64,000 nt of DNA from Youngiibacter multivorans (GTDB lineage: Bacteria; Bacillota; Clostridia; Clostridiales; Clostridiaceae). The stretch lies in NCBI RefSeq assembly GCF_017873395.1, contig NZ_JAGGKC010000012.1:43511-107510 (forward strand). Direction: 5' to 3'. The notes under the pieces were generated by a model. It did no database searches and had not been told where the DNA came from. It worked only from the letters and a program-made list of their open reading frames with translations. The position numbers were made by a program, and so were the translations under genes. This document shows, piece after piece, positions 1-7,886 of the stretch (position 1 is its first letter; each line of letters starts with the position of its first letter).

Positions 1-1
1 A

Positions 2-496
2 TGCGCAGTTGCGGATTCCTGCTCAATATCCCTTGACAGGAGAATGACTTCAGGCGAAACGTGGGAAAGCTGCCTTGACGAAATAAGGTCACTCCCGGCT
101 GTAAAGAAGTACAATGCTACAGTGAGCATGTACGATTATGACAGGCCGAGCTATACAGGTCTCGTATACCCTATCGAGTGCTACTTCCCTACCTGGGTAA
201 TACCAGAAGACCATGATGTCACTAAGGCCATGGAAGAGGCATACAACGGTCTCTACGGAACAACCAGGAGCGGAGCTTCAAACTGCGACGCTATGAGAAA
301 GGCAAGACCACTCACTGACAAGTGGACCTTCTCAACCAACGGAGTTGCCATCATGGGAAGAAACGGAATACCAGTCATAGGCTTCGGACCTGGAGCAGAA
401 GCTCAGGCTCATGCCCCAAATGAAATGACCTGGAAGGAAGACCTTGTGAAGTGTGCGGCTGTATATGCTGCTCTTCCGACCATATACTGCAAATAG
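2..496 (+). CDS. ygeY: YgeY-type M20 family metallohydrolase (5' end outside window)
   Basis: This is the C-terminal part of an M20 zinc aminoacylase/deacetylase-like enzyme. The frame is open from base 2, so the gene starts upstream of the window and no start codon is claimed. The visible part has a DRR-x-TSGETWE segment typical of YgeY and, about 25 residues from the end, a GFGPG...HAPNE motif that supplies a late metal-binding His and Glu in M20 enzymes. The next genes are ygeW and arcC, the same order as in the E. coli purine/ygeW region. In that pathway YgeY is thought to act on a ureido or carbamoyl amino-acid intermediate; the exact substrate is inference. A GC-rich hairpin follows the stop. 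Confidence 0.85.
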   Translation, partial: CAVADSCSISLDRRMTSGETWESCLDEIRSLPAVKKYNATVSMYDYDRPSYTGLVYPIECYFPTWVIPEDHDVTKAMEEAYNGLYGTTRSGASNCDAMRKARPLTDKWTFSTNGVAIMGRNGIPVIGFGPGAEAQAHAPNEMTWKEDLVKCAAVYAALPTIYCK

Positions 497-515
497 TCAT
501 TAGAATGTTGCACAC

Positions 516-550
516 CCTGCCGGCTGCCCTTACCTTAAAGCTCCGGCAGG
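516..550 (+). terminator. Hairpin between ygeY and ygeW
   Basis: CCTGCCGG (516-523) pairs with CCGGCAGG (543-550) over a 19-base loop. No run of T follows directly, so this looks like an attenuator or mRNA-stability hairpin within the operon rather than a full terminator. Confidence 0.4.
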
Positions 551-597
551 CTATAAAATAAATTTTAGCGCTAAGGAAGCGCAAAAGGAGCATATTG

Positions 598-1791
598 ATG
601 AAAACTCTAAATGATTATATCGAAAAGCTGAACAGCCTCAACTTCAAGGAAATGTACAACGACGACTTCTTCCTTACCTGGGACAAGTCGGATGACTCCA
701 TCGAAGCCCTCTTCACAGTTGCAGACGCCCTGAGGTTCATGAGGGAGAACAACATCTCCACAAAGGTATTCGAGTCAGGACTTGGAATATCCATATTCAG
801 GGACAACTCCACAAGGACCAGGTTCTCCTTCGCGTCAGCCTGCAACCTTCTTGGACTTGAGGTCCAGGACCTTGATGAAGGAAAGTCACAGATAGCTCAT
901 GGCGAGACAGTCAGAGAGACAGCAAACATGATCTCCTTCATGGCTGACGTCATCGGAATAAGGGACGACATGTACATTGGCAAGGGCCACACATACATGC
1001 AGGAAGTATCACAGTCGGTACAGGACGGAAACAAGGACGGAGTCCTCGAGCAGAGGCCTACACTTGTCAACCTTCAGTGCGACATAGACCATCCTACACA
1101 GTCAATGGCTGACATGCTCCACATCATCCATGAGTTCGGCGGAGTAGAGAACCTCAAGGGCAAGAAGATCGCCATGTCATGGGCATACTCGCCATCCTAC
1201 GGAAAGCCGCTATCAGTTCCACAGGGAATCGTCGGTCTCATGACCAGATTCGGTATGGACGTAGTGCTTGCTCATCCGGAAGGCTACGAGATAATGTCAG
1301 AGGTTGAGGAAGTTGCAAAGGCAAACGCTGCAAAGACAGGCGGATCCTTCACAAAGACCAATAACATGGCTGAAGCATTCAAGGATGCTGACATAGTATA
1401 CCCTAAGAGCTGGGCTCCTTTCATAGCAATGGAGAAGAGAACTGACCTATATGCGAACAATGACTTCGACGGAATAAAGGCACTTGAGAAGGAACTCCTC
1501 AAGCAGAACGCAGAACATAAGGACTGGGAATGTACAGAGGAGCTCATGAAGCTCACAAAGGACGGAAAGGCACTCTACATGCACTGCCTGCCAGCTGACA
1601 TATCAGGCGTCAGCTGCAAGGAAGGCGAGGTTGCCGCTACAGTATTTGACAGGTACAGGACTCCTCTTTACAAGGAAGCAAGCTACAAGCCATATATCAT
1701 AGCAGCTATGATATTCCTTGCAAAGTTCGAGAATCCGCAGGCGACACTTCTTGCTCTTGAAAAAGAAGCAAAGGCCAGAAAGCACGAGTAA
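598..1791 (+). CDS. ygeW: Knotted carbamoyltransferase YgeW
   Basis: This belongs to the aspartate/ornithine carbamoyltransferase fold, YgeW subgroup. It has the carbamoyl-phosphate motif STRTR (residues 71-75), HPTQ (165-168) and HCLP (329-332). Length (397 aa) fits YgeW, which is longer than ornithine carbamoyltransferases. The start is taken as ATG 598 because AAAGGAG at 584-590 is 7 bases away, whereas the in-frame TTG at 595 is too close. With carbamate kinase directly downstream, the likely role is phosphorolysis of a ureido compound (proposed: 2,3-diureidopropionate chemistry in purine breakdown), giving carbamoyl phosphate for ATP synthesis. Family assignment is firm; the substrate is inferred from context. 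Confidence 0.93.
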   Translation: MKTLNDYIEKLNSLNFKEMYNDDFFLTWDKSDDSIEALFTVADALRFMRENNISTKVFESGLGISIFRDNSTRTRFSFASACNLLGLEVQDLDEGKSQIAHGETVRETANMISFMADVIGIRDDMYIGKGHTYMQEVSQSVQDGNKDGVLEQRPTLVNLQCDIDHPTQSMADMLHIIHEFGGVENLKGKKIAMSWAYSPSYGKPLSVPQGIVGLMTRFGMDVVLAHPEGYEIMSEVEEVAKANAAKTGGSFTKTNNMAEAFKDADIVYPKSWAPFIAMEKRTDLYANNDFDGIKALEKELLKQNAEHKDWECTEELMKLTKDGKALYMHCLPADISGVSCKEGEVAATVFDRYRTPLYKEASYKPYIIAAMIFLAKFENPQATLLALEKEAKARKHE

Positions 1792-1812
1792 TCCTCGGGA
1801 GGATACTGTTCA

Positions 1813-2751
1813 ATGAAGAAGAGAATAGTCATAGCACTTGGCGGAAACGCCCTCGGAAACAGCCTTCCGGAGCAGATGATAGCTGTAAAGCACACATCTA
1901 AGGCAATAGCTGACCTCATCGAGGAAGGACATGAAGTGGTGATTTCCCACGGCAACGGACCTCAGGTCGGCATGATAAACGAAGCAATGGCAGAATACGG
2001 ACGCTCCAACAAGGAGCACCCTACCTTCACCCCTCTTTCCGTATGCGTCGCCATGAGCCAGGCATACATCGGCTACGACCTTCAGAACGCTCTGAAGGAA
2101 GAGCTCATCGGAAGAGGCATACCAAAATCAGTGGCGACAGTAATTACCCAGGTCAGAGTGGACGCTGACGATCCGAAGTTCCTCAATCCCTCAAAGCCAA
2201 TCGGACATTTCATGAATGAAGAGGAGCTTGAGTATGCGAAGGCAAACGGCATCCAGGTAATGGAGGATGCGGGCAGAGGTTACAGGAGAGTCGTAGCATC
2301 ACCGATGCCAAAAGAGATCATAGAGATCAACACGATAAGGAACCTCCTTGAATCAGGAGAGATCGTAATCGCATGCGGAGGCGGCGGGATCCCGGTAACA
2401 AGGATAGGCAATCACCTTAAGGGTGCAGCCGCAGTCATCGACAAGGACTTTGCAAGCGCACTGCTTGCAAAGGAGCTGAACGCTGACTACCTCATCATCC
2501 TCACCGCAGTAGAGAAGGTTGCAATTGACTTCAGGGGACCTAATGAAAAATGGCTTGACTCCATAAACGTGGAAGAAGCGAAGCAGTACATGTCCGAGGG
2601 CCATTTCGCCCCAGGCTCCATGCTTCCCAAGGTCCAGGCGGCAGTTGAATTCGCCTCCTCAGGAGAGAACCGCACGGCTCTAATCACTCTGCTTGAAAAA
2701 GCAAAGGATGGAATCAATGGAAAGACAGGCACTTTCATAAAGAAGGCATAA
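1813..2751 (+). CDS. arcC: Carbamate kinase
   Basis: This amino-acid kinase fold protein (312 aa, the usual length) catalyses carbamoyl phosphate + ADP to ATP + carbamate in the cytoplasm. The N-terminal ALGGNALG loop (residues 8-15), HGNGPQVG (46-53), CGGGGIPV and IDKDFASALLA segments are all present. ATG 1813 follows GGGAGG at 1797-1802. It sits 21 bases after ygeW, so the two are almost certainly co-transcribed and functionally paired: ygeW makes carbamoyl phosphate and arcC harvests it as ATP. An intrinsic terminator closes the operon. Confidence 0.95.
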   Translation: MKKRIVIALGGNALGNSLPEQMIAVKHTSKAIADLIEEGHEVVISHGNGPQVGMINEAMAEYGRSNKEHPTFTPLSVCVAMSQAYIGYDLQNALKEELIGRGIPKSVATVITQVRVDADDPKFLNPSKPIGHFMNEEELEYAKANGIQVMEDAGRGYRRVVASPMPKEIIEINTIRNLLESGEIVIACGGGGIPVTRIGNHLKGAAAVIDKDFASALLAKELNADYLIILTAVEKVAIDFRGPNEKWLDSINVEEAKQYMSEGHFAPGSMLPKVQAAVEFASSGENRTALITLLEKAKDGINGKTGTFIKKA

Positions 2752-2756
2752 ATTAT

Positions 2757-2800
2757 AAGCAGGGCACACGGGAATAATCCCTTGTGCCCTGCTTTTTATT
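2757..2800 (+). terminator. Intrinsic terminator after arcC
   Basis: A GC-rich stem (AGCAGGGCACACGGG paired with a near-complement ending GTGCCCTGCT) has a short AATAA loop and is followed by TTTTTATT. It ends the ygeY-ygeW-arcC operon before the convergent regulator gene. Confidence 0.9.
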
Positions 2801-2853
2801 GAGGATATAAGCCATAAGAAAAGCAGCCGGCTTACTGCCTGCTGCCTGCTTTC

Positions 2854-3498
2854 CTATTCCTTTTCCTTGTCCTTGTCCTTATCCAGATAGCTGTACATGG
2901 TATATTTGGATATGCCGAAATAGCTGGATATCTTGTCACCTGACTTTGTTATCAGGAACGCCCCGTGCGAGTCAAGATACTTAATGGCCTTTATCTTGTC
3001 CTCCCTGGACATGTAGGCTACAGGACTTCCAACTTCCTTCACTGCACGTTCAATCAGGTCATCCAATAGGCTATTAACATCATGAGGTATATGCCTGGAC
3101 TCCTTGGATGCAGATGTATCTACCTTCAGGATGTCGCTTAGCTCATTCTGGAACATCACCATCCTGGATATGTCGTAGTTGATTCCCATAATACCTGTTA
3201 TTCTGCCCTCATCATCACGGATGTATATGGTACTTGATTTGAGCATCTTGCCATCTACCTCCGTAAGGTAGCATAGCTGGTCCTCTACCTCAGACGGGTC
3301 CTTCGCCAGAGTCTCGAGGACTACCGATGAAGGTCCGTCCCCTACCTTCCTGTTCGACACATGTCCGTTTTCTATGACTATTATCGAGCTTTCCCTTGTT
3401 CCGCCAGCCAGGTCATGAATGACAATCTCGCAATTGCTGCCGAACTGCTTCGCAAGTCCGTTTGCAAGCCGGGACAAAAAATCCATCTTCCAATCCAT
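2854..3498 (-). CDS. YheO/DauR-like PAS-HTH transcriptional regulator
   Basis: This 214-aa protein has an N-terminal YheO-like PAS domain (about residues 5-115, with the LKSSTIYIRDD segment typical of the family). The C-terminal HTH_22-type region (about 165-205) contains GDKISSYFGISKYTMYSYL. DauR members control catabolism of amino acids and related compounds and are often beside dpaL or hydantoinase genes. It is the last gene of the minus-strand run dpaL-ygfK-ssnA-permease-hydantoinase, 110 bases after the hydantoinase, so it probably responds to a pathway metabolite and regulates this locus. The ligand and operator are not visible. The tail is a lysine/aspartate/glutamate repeat (DKDKDKEKE). 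Confidence 0.85.
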   Translation of the reverse strand: MDWKMDFLSRLANGLAKQFGSNCEIVIHDLAGGTRESSIIVIENGHVSNRKVGDGPSSVVLETLAKDPSEVEDQLCYLTEVDGKMLKSSTIYIRDDEGRITGIMGINYDISRMVMFQNELSDILKVDTSASKESRHIPHDVNSLLDDLIERAVKEVGSPVAYMSREDKIKAIKYLDSHGAFLITKSGDKISSYFGISKYTMYSYLDKDKDKEKE

Positions 3499-3608
3499 CA
3501 GCGCACATCCTCATCAAATAATTACTTCTATCATACCAATATGGAATCACAAACTCAATTGCCACCTGTCCAATTGTCGCCTTGAACCAGCGTTTTCAGT
3601 CATTCTGG

Positions 3609-4988
3609 TTATCCTGTTGTCCTTCTCTTAAGGTAGCGGCCATCACCTTCAGACCCCAGGAATATGCCATCCTTTACGATTACCCTTCCCCTCTGCATCA
3701 CAAGCTCCACTTCACCCATGTACTCCATTCCCTCATACAGGGTATAGCCTGCAGCTCCGTGAATGGATTCCGATGTGAAAGTCCCTGATTTCTCAGGATC
3801 GATTATGAAGATATCTGCGTCAGCTCCTGGCATTAGATTGCCTTTCTCAGGATAAAGTCCCATTACCTTAGCCGGGTTCAGTGAAGTCACTTCTATGAAC
3901 CTCTTCATGCTTATTCTCTTTTTCATGACTCCTTCGGAGAACAGGATCCTCATCCTCTCCTCCACTCCGGGTCCTCCATTAGGGCACTTCGTGAAGTCAC
4001 TCAAGCCGAACATCAGCTTCTCCTCGAAGAAGAACGGGCAATGGTCGGTGCCCACAACCTGCACATCACCGTCAGCTATCCCTTTCCAAAGCGCATCGAC
4101 GTCGGACTGTTTCCTGAGAGGTGGCGACATGATGTACTTAAGCGCCTCTCCATCAGGGAGATCATACTTGTCTTCTGTTAGTGTCAGGTATTGGGTGCAG
4201 GTCTCGACAAAAATATTCCTCGCGCCATTCTTCCTTGCCCTTCTGACCTCCTCAAGGCTCTCTTTAGCGGATATATGGACAAGGTAAAGGTTTGGCCACC
4301 CTGCCATCTCTGACAGGCCTATGAGCCTTCCTACAGCCTCTGACTCGGTCAGGTTTGGTCTGCTCATTGCATGGTAGATGGCTTCGCTCCTGTTTTCCTC
4401 AATGAAAGTCTTCCTGAGGTGTTCAATCTTCTCATGGTTCTCGGCATGAACTGTAAGTACTCCTCCGGTCTTCTTCACTGCCTCCATCGCCCTCAGTATT
4501 TCGCTGTCAGACAGCCTGAAGTCATAGGTCATGTAGGCCTTGAAGCTGGGGATCCCATCCCGTGTCATTTCCTCAAGCTCCTGGAGCACCTTGTCGTCCA
4601 CATGCTGCAGGACCCCATGGAAGCCGTAATCTATGACTGCCTTTCTGTCTGCAAGTCCATGATAGACCTCCTCCTGGTGCCTCAGGCTGCAGCCTTTAGG
4701 CCCGAATGCCATATGGTCCACTATGGTGGTGGTTCCTCCGCATGCAGCGGCTATGGTGCCTGTATGGAAGTCATCAGCCGCCCTATGGGATCCGGCCTGC
4801 AGGTCGAAATGGGTGTGTACATCGACCCCGCCCGGAAGCACCAGCCTTCCTCCCGCATCGATAACCTCAGCGCCATCAGACGTAAGGTCAGGTCCCAGAG
4901 CCTTTATCCTTCCTTCGCTTATGAGTATATCGCACTTTACGGTACCTTCAGAATTTGCCACAAGTCCGTTCCTTATGATGGTATCCAT
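3609..4988 (-). CDS. hyuA: Dihydropyrimidinase/hydantoinase (HyuA-like)
   Basis: This amidohydrolase opens a cyclic ureide (hydantoin- or dihydropyrimidine-type ring). All binuclear-metal ligands are visible: H58-x-H60 (DVHTHFD), carbamylated Lys150 (SFKAYMTYD), His181 (HAEN), His238 (VHISA) and Asp315 (GTDHCPF). Length is 459 aa, as usual. The gene lies 85 bases downstream of a purine permease and in the same run as ssnA and ygfK, matching E. coli ygeZ/hyuA. In purine breakdown it would open the ring left after oxidation or reduction of the purine; the exact ring is inferred. Allantoinase is a less likely alternative. Confidence 0.9.
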   Translation of the reverse strand: MDTIIRNGLVANSEGTVKCDILISEGRIKALGPDLTSDGAEVIDAGGRLVLPGGVDVHTHFDLQAGSHRAADDFHTGTIAAACGGTTTIVDHMAFGPKGCSLRHQEEVYHGLADRKAVIDYGFHGVLQHVDDKVLQELEEMTRDGIPSFKAYMTYDFRLSDSEILRAMEAVKKTGGVLTVHAENHEKIEHLRKTFIEENRSEAIYHAMSRPNLTESEAVGRLIGLSEMAGWPNLYLVHISAKESLEEVRRARKNGARNIFVETCTQYLTLTEDKYDLPDGEALKYIMSPPLRKQSDVDALWKGIADGDVQVVGTDHCPFFFEEKLMFGLSDFTKCPNGGPGVEERMRILFSEGVMKKRISMKRFIEVTSLNPAKVMGLYPEKGNLMPGADADIFIIDPEKSGTFTSESIHGAAGYTLYEGMEYMGEVELVMQRGRVIVKDGIFLGSEGDGRYLKRRTTG

Positions 4989-5013
4989 GTTTTACCCCCA
5001 TGAATTTGAATAT

Positions 5014-5037
5014 GGCAGGGACATTTCTGTCCCTGCC
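5014..5037 (-). terminator. Hairpin between permease and hydantoinase genes
   Basis: GGCAGGGACA (5014-5023) pairs perfectly with TGTCCCTGCC (5028-5037) across TTTC. No clear T-tract follows on the minus strand, so partial termination or mRNA processing inside the operon is the safest reading. Confidence 0.5.
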
Positions 5038-5073
5038 TTCAGTTTCCAGCTTACTTCAATTATGATGCTTTTC

Positions 5074-6423
5074 CTATTTCCTGTCGAGGTCTTCCCTTTC
5101 CTTCTGCTCCTGTACTAATGATTTCTTTGGAATCACTATGTTGAGGATCAGTGACATGAGCGTCGCGATTACGACAGGCGACTTTCCGAAAACCATGAGG
5201 AACCATGCAGGGAACATGGCAAGGGATGCAGGAACCTGCGTCATACCCATACCAAGAGCAACCGACAGGCCTACAATCGACATGTTCCTTGTTGAGAGCT
5301 CGTCCTGGGTTATAAGCTTGATTCCTGTCATGGTGATCATTCCAAAGACTGAAATGGTAGCACCTCCAAGGACTGCATAAGGTATTGTTGTCATAAGGGC
5401 ACCGAACTTCGGTATGAATCCTGCAGCTATGACTATGGATGCAGCTATGATGAACACCCTTCTTGCAACAACCTTTGTGCTTGCTACTATTCCAACGTTC
5501 TGGCTGTATGTGGCTGTAGGAAGTCCTCCGATTATGGCTGCCACGAAGCTTGAGATACCATACGATATTATTCCGCCTGAAAGCTCGTCGTCAGTGACCT
5601 CCCTGTTCATTCCTCCGACTGTGGTTGATGAGAAGTCTCCCACCGCCTGTATGGAGTTTACTATGTACATTACCACCATTGATATTATCGCTGTAGGCAT
5701 GAACTTGATACCGAAATGCAGCGGCTGTGGAAGAGCAACCCACTTTGCGGTCTCAAGGGGAGCGAAGTTGACTATTCCAATTGCGAGCGAAAGGGCGTAG
5801 CCTGCAGCTATACCGACAAGGATCGATGCAAGCTTGAAGATCCCCTTACCGAAATTGTTGCAAATTAATACTGTAGCCATTACCACAAGCGCTACCGCCC
5901 AGTTTGTAAGTGACGCATATGTAGGCTGCCCGACGCCTCCTGCCATGTAGTTTATTCCAATCGGGTAAAGCGAAAGACCGATGGTAAGGACAACGGTACC
6001 CGCAACTATCGGCGGGAAGTATTTCCTTATTGGCTTTATGAAGAATCCCATTAGAACTGCAGCAAGAGAGCCTACTAGCTGTGCTCCGAATATTGCGGCT
6101 ATCCCATATTCCTTTCCGATTGCAAGCAGCACCGGTATGTACGAGAAGGATATTCCCATTATGACCGGAAGCTTTGCTCCAATCCTCTTGAATGAGAAAA
6201 TCTGCATGAAGGTAGCAAGTCCGGCAATGAACATACCCGTCTGTACAAGGAGAGTCCTCTCGTCAACTGATAGTCCTGTAGTCGCAGCAACCATTATGGA
6301 AGGTGTGACATTTCCGACTATCATCGCGAGAACATGCTGTATTCCAAGAGGGACTGCCTTTCCCCAGGCAGGCTTACCGAAAAAATCAAATAGAGAAGTG
6401 TTTGTCGTGTTTTTGCTGTTCAT
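5074..6423 (-). CDS. NCS2 family purine (xanthine/urate) permease
   Basis: This is a nucleobase:cation symporter-2 membrane protein, 449 aa with about 12-14 hydrophobic segments, importing xanthine, urate or a related purine. The family signature in TM10 is clear as QNVGIVASTK (residues 308-317). In TM8 the usual E-[AS]-[IV]-GD segment reads IQAVGD, so the acidic residue found in XanQ-type permeases is Gln259 here. The C-terminus is charged and cytoplasmic. It lies between ssnA and the hydantoinase gene on the same strand, so its substrate is probably the purine fed into this pathway. Xanthine versus urate cannot be decided from sequence. Confidence 0.9.
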   Translation of the reverse strand: MNSKNTTNTSLFDFFGKPAWGKAVPLGIQHVLAMIVGNVTPSIMVAATTGLSVDERTLLVQTGMFIAGLATFMQIFSFKRIGAKLPVIMGISFSYIPVLLAIGKEYGIAAIFGAQLVGSLAAVLMGFFIKPIRKYFPPIVAGTVVLTIGLSLYPIGINYMAGGVGQPTYASLTNWAVALVVMATVLICNNFGKGIFKLASILVGIAAGYALSLAIGIVNFAPLETAKWVALPQPLHFGIKFMPTAIISMVVMYIVNSIQAVGDFSSTTVGGMNREVTDDELSGGIISYGISSFVAAIIGGLPTATYSQNVGIVASTKVVARRVFIIAASIVIAAGFIPKFGALMTTIPYAVLGGATISVFGMITMTGIKLITQDELSTRNMSIVGLSVALGMGMTQVPASLAMFPAWFLMVFGKSPVVIATLMSLILNIVIPKKSLVQEQKEREDLDRK

Positions 6424-6516
6424 AAATTCACTTCCTGTTATTATTTTGGATTGTCAACATTCTGGCATATCGATTCATTATATCATCTAATCGAGAACAA
6501 TTATCGATGATTCCTA

Positions 6517-6546
6517 GTTTCAGGATGCATCTTTGCAGCCTGAAAC
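6517..6546 (-). terminator. Hairpin after ssnA
   Basis: GTTTCAGG (6517-6524) pairs with CCTGAAAC (6539-6546), with an inner TGCA/TGCA pairing. There is no T-run on the minus strand, so it may only reduce read-through into the permease gene. Confidence 0.4.
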
Positions 6547-6559
6547 ACTTACTAATACT

Positions 6560-7882
6560 CTACAGCCTCTCCCAGAGCCTCTTCGAGACCTCCCTGGATT
6601 TAGCCATGGTCTTCTCAAAGTCTATCGTCGTCAGTATCCTGTCCTTCATTACGAATCTGCCGTTTATCATGGTATCCCTTACCTGATAGCCGCTCATTCC
6701 GAATATTGCATGTCCTGCAAGATTGTTTCCGTTCATCGGAGTAAGAGGGTCATAATCAAGAGTTATGATGTCTGCACAGGCATTTTCCCTGAGTATTCCA
6801 AGCTCTGTTCCAAAGACCCTGCCGGCAATATCCCTGTTATTTTCAAACTGCATCCTGAAGGCTTCCATGAAACCAACCTGAGGATCCTTCAGGGCATGGC
6901 TCTGAAGGATCTTTGCAACCTTAAGGGATTCGAACATGTCATTGGTGTATGCGTCAGTACCAAGACCTACCTTTATCCCCATTCTCATCATCTTCACCAC
7001 AGGCGAAGTACCAACGGCATTCCCCATGTTCGATTCAGGATTGTGGACAACATTGCAGTTAGTCTCCTTAAGAATCTCAAGCTCCCTGTCGTCAGCATGA
7101 ACGCAGTGGATTGCCAAGGACCTGTCAGAAAGTATCCCGAATTCCTCGAGTCTTTCAACTACCCTTTTGCCATGGTCCCTTACGCACAGGATCTCGTCAT
7201 CGATCCCTTCGGCAACATGGATGTGGTAGCCAGCATCCAGGCCTTCCATCTCTGACCTTGCCTTGTCAAGTGTGCCGTCCGACAGTGTGAAGGATGCGTG
7301 CATCCCGAACATTCCCTTAAGCATGCCGCTCTCGTCTTTCCTGCACGCCTTTATGAATTCGATGTTTTCCCTTATGCCTTCCTCTGCAGCCTCCATTCCG
7401 TCACGGTCCGAGGTCTCGTAGCAGAGTGATGCCCTGACGCCGAGTTCCTTAGCCGCCTCACCTATGGTGAACAGGCTGTCCCTTATATGGTATGGGCTTG
7501 CATGGTGGTCGACGACAGTCGTGACACCAAGCCGTATCGATTCAGCCATTGTTCCGTAAGCGCTATATCTCGTATCCTCAAGCGTAAGGTGCTTGTCAAT
7601 GTGCCACCACATGTTCTCAAGAATCTTCAGGAAATCAGGCGTAGGCTTTCCGAGATTCAATCCCCTTGCAAAGGCGCTGTATATGTGGGTATGCATGTTT
7701 ATCATCCCCGGCATTATCAGGCGTCCTTTGACATCAGTTACCTCCTCATCAGGATACATTTCCCTGAGTTCCCTGAAGTCCCCGACCTTTTCAATCCTGG
7801 TACCTTTTACAAGGACTCCTCCGTTCTCATAGAACGGATTGTCCTTGTCCCAGGTTATCACTCTTCCGTTTCCGATGATCAT
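6560..7882 (-). CDS. ssnA: Aminohydrolase SsnA
   Basis: This amidohydrolase-superfamily deaminase-type enzyme (440 aa) resembles guanine deaminase/ATZ-TRZ enzymes. Metal ligands are visible as H64-x-H66 (INMHTHIYS), His222 (HIHVAEG), His262 (HCVHADD) and Asp310 (GLGTDAY). The start is ATG 7882, preceded by GGGAGGT at good spacing and lying 4 bases after the ygfK stop. A longer frame upstream would overlap ygfK and is rejected. The tight ygfK-ssnA coupling is seen in many purine-degrading anaerobes. It probably deaminates or hydrolyses a purine or ring-cleaved intermediate; the substrate is not proven by sequence. Confidence 0.9.
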   Translation of the reverse strand: MIIGNGRVITWDKDNPFYENGGVLVKGTRIEKVGDFRELREMYPDEEVTDVKGRLIMPGMINMHTHIYSAFARGLNLGKPTPDFLKILENMWWHIDKHLTLEDTRYSAYGTMAESIRLGVTTVVDHHASPYHIRDSLFTIGEAAKELGVRASLCYETSDRDGMEAAEEGIRENIEFIKACRKDESGMLKGMFGMHASFTLSDGTLDKARSEMEGLDAGYHIHVAEGIDDEILCVRDHGKRVVERLEEFGILSDRSLAIHCVHADDRELEILKETNCNVVHNPESNMGNAVGTSPVVKMMRMGIKVGLGTDAYTNDMFESLKVAKILQSHALKDPQVGFMEAFRMQFENNRDIAGRVFGTELGILRENACADIITLDYDPLTPMNGNNLAGHAIFGMSGYQVRDTMINGRFVMKDRILTTIDFEKTMAKSREVSKRLWERL

Positions 7883-7886
7883 ATCC

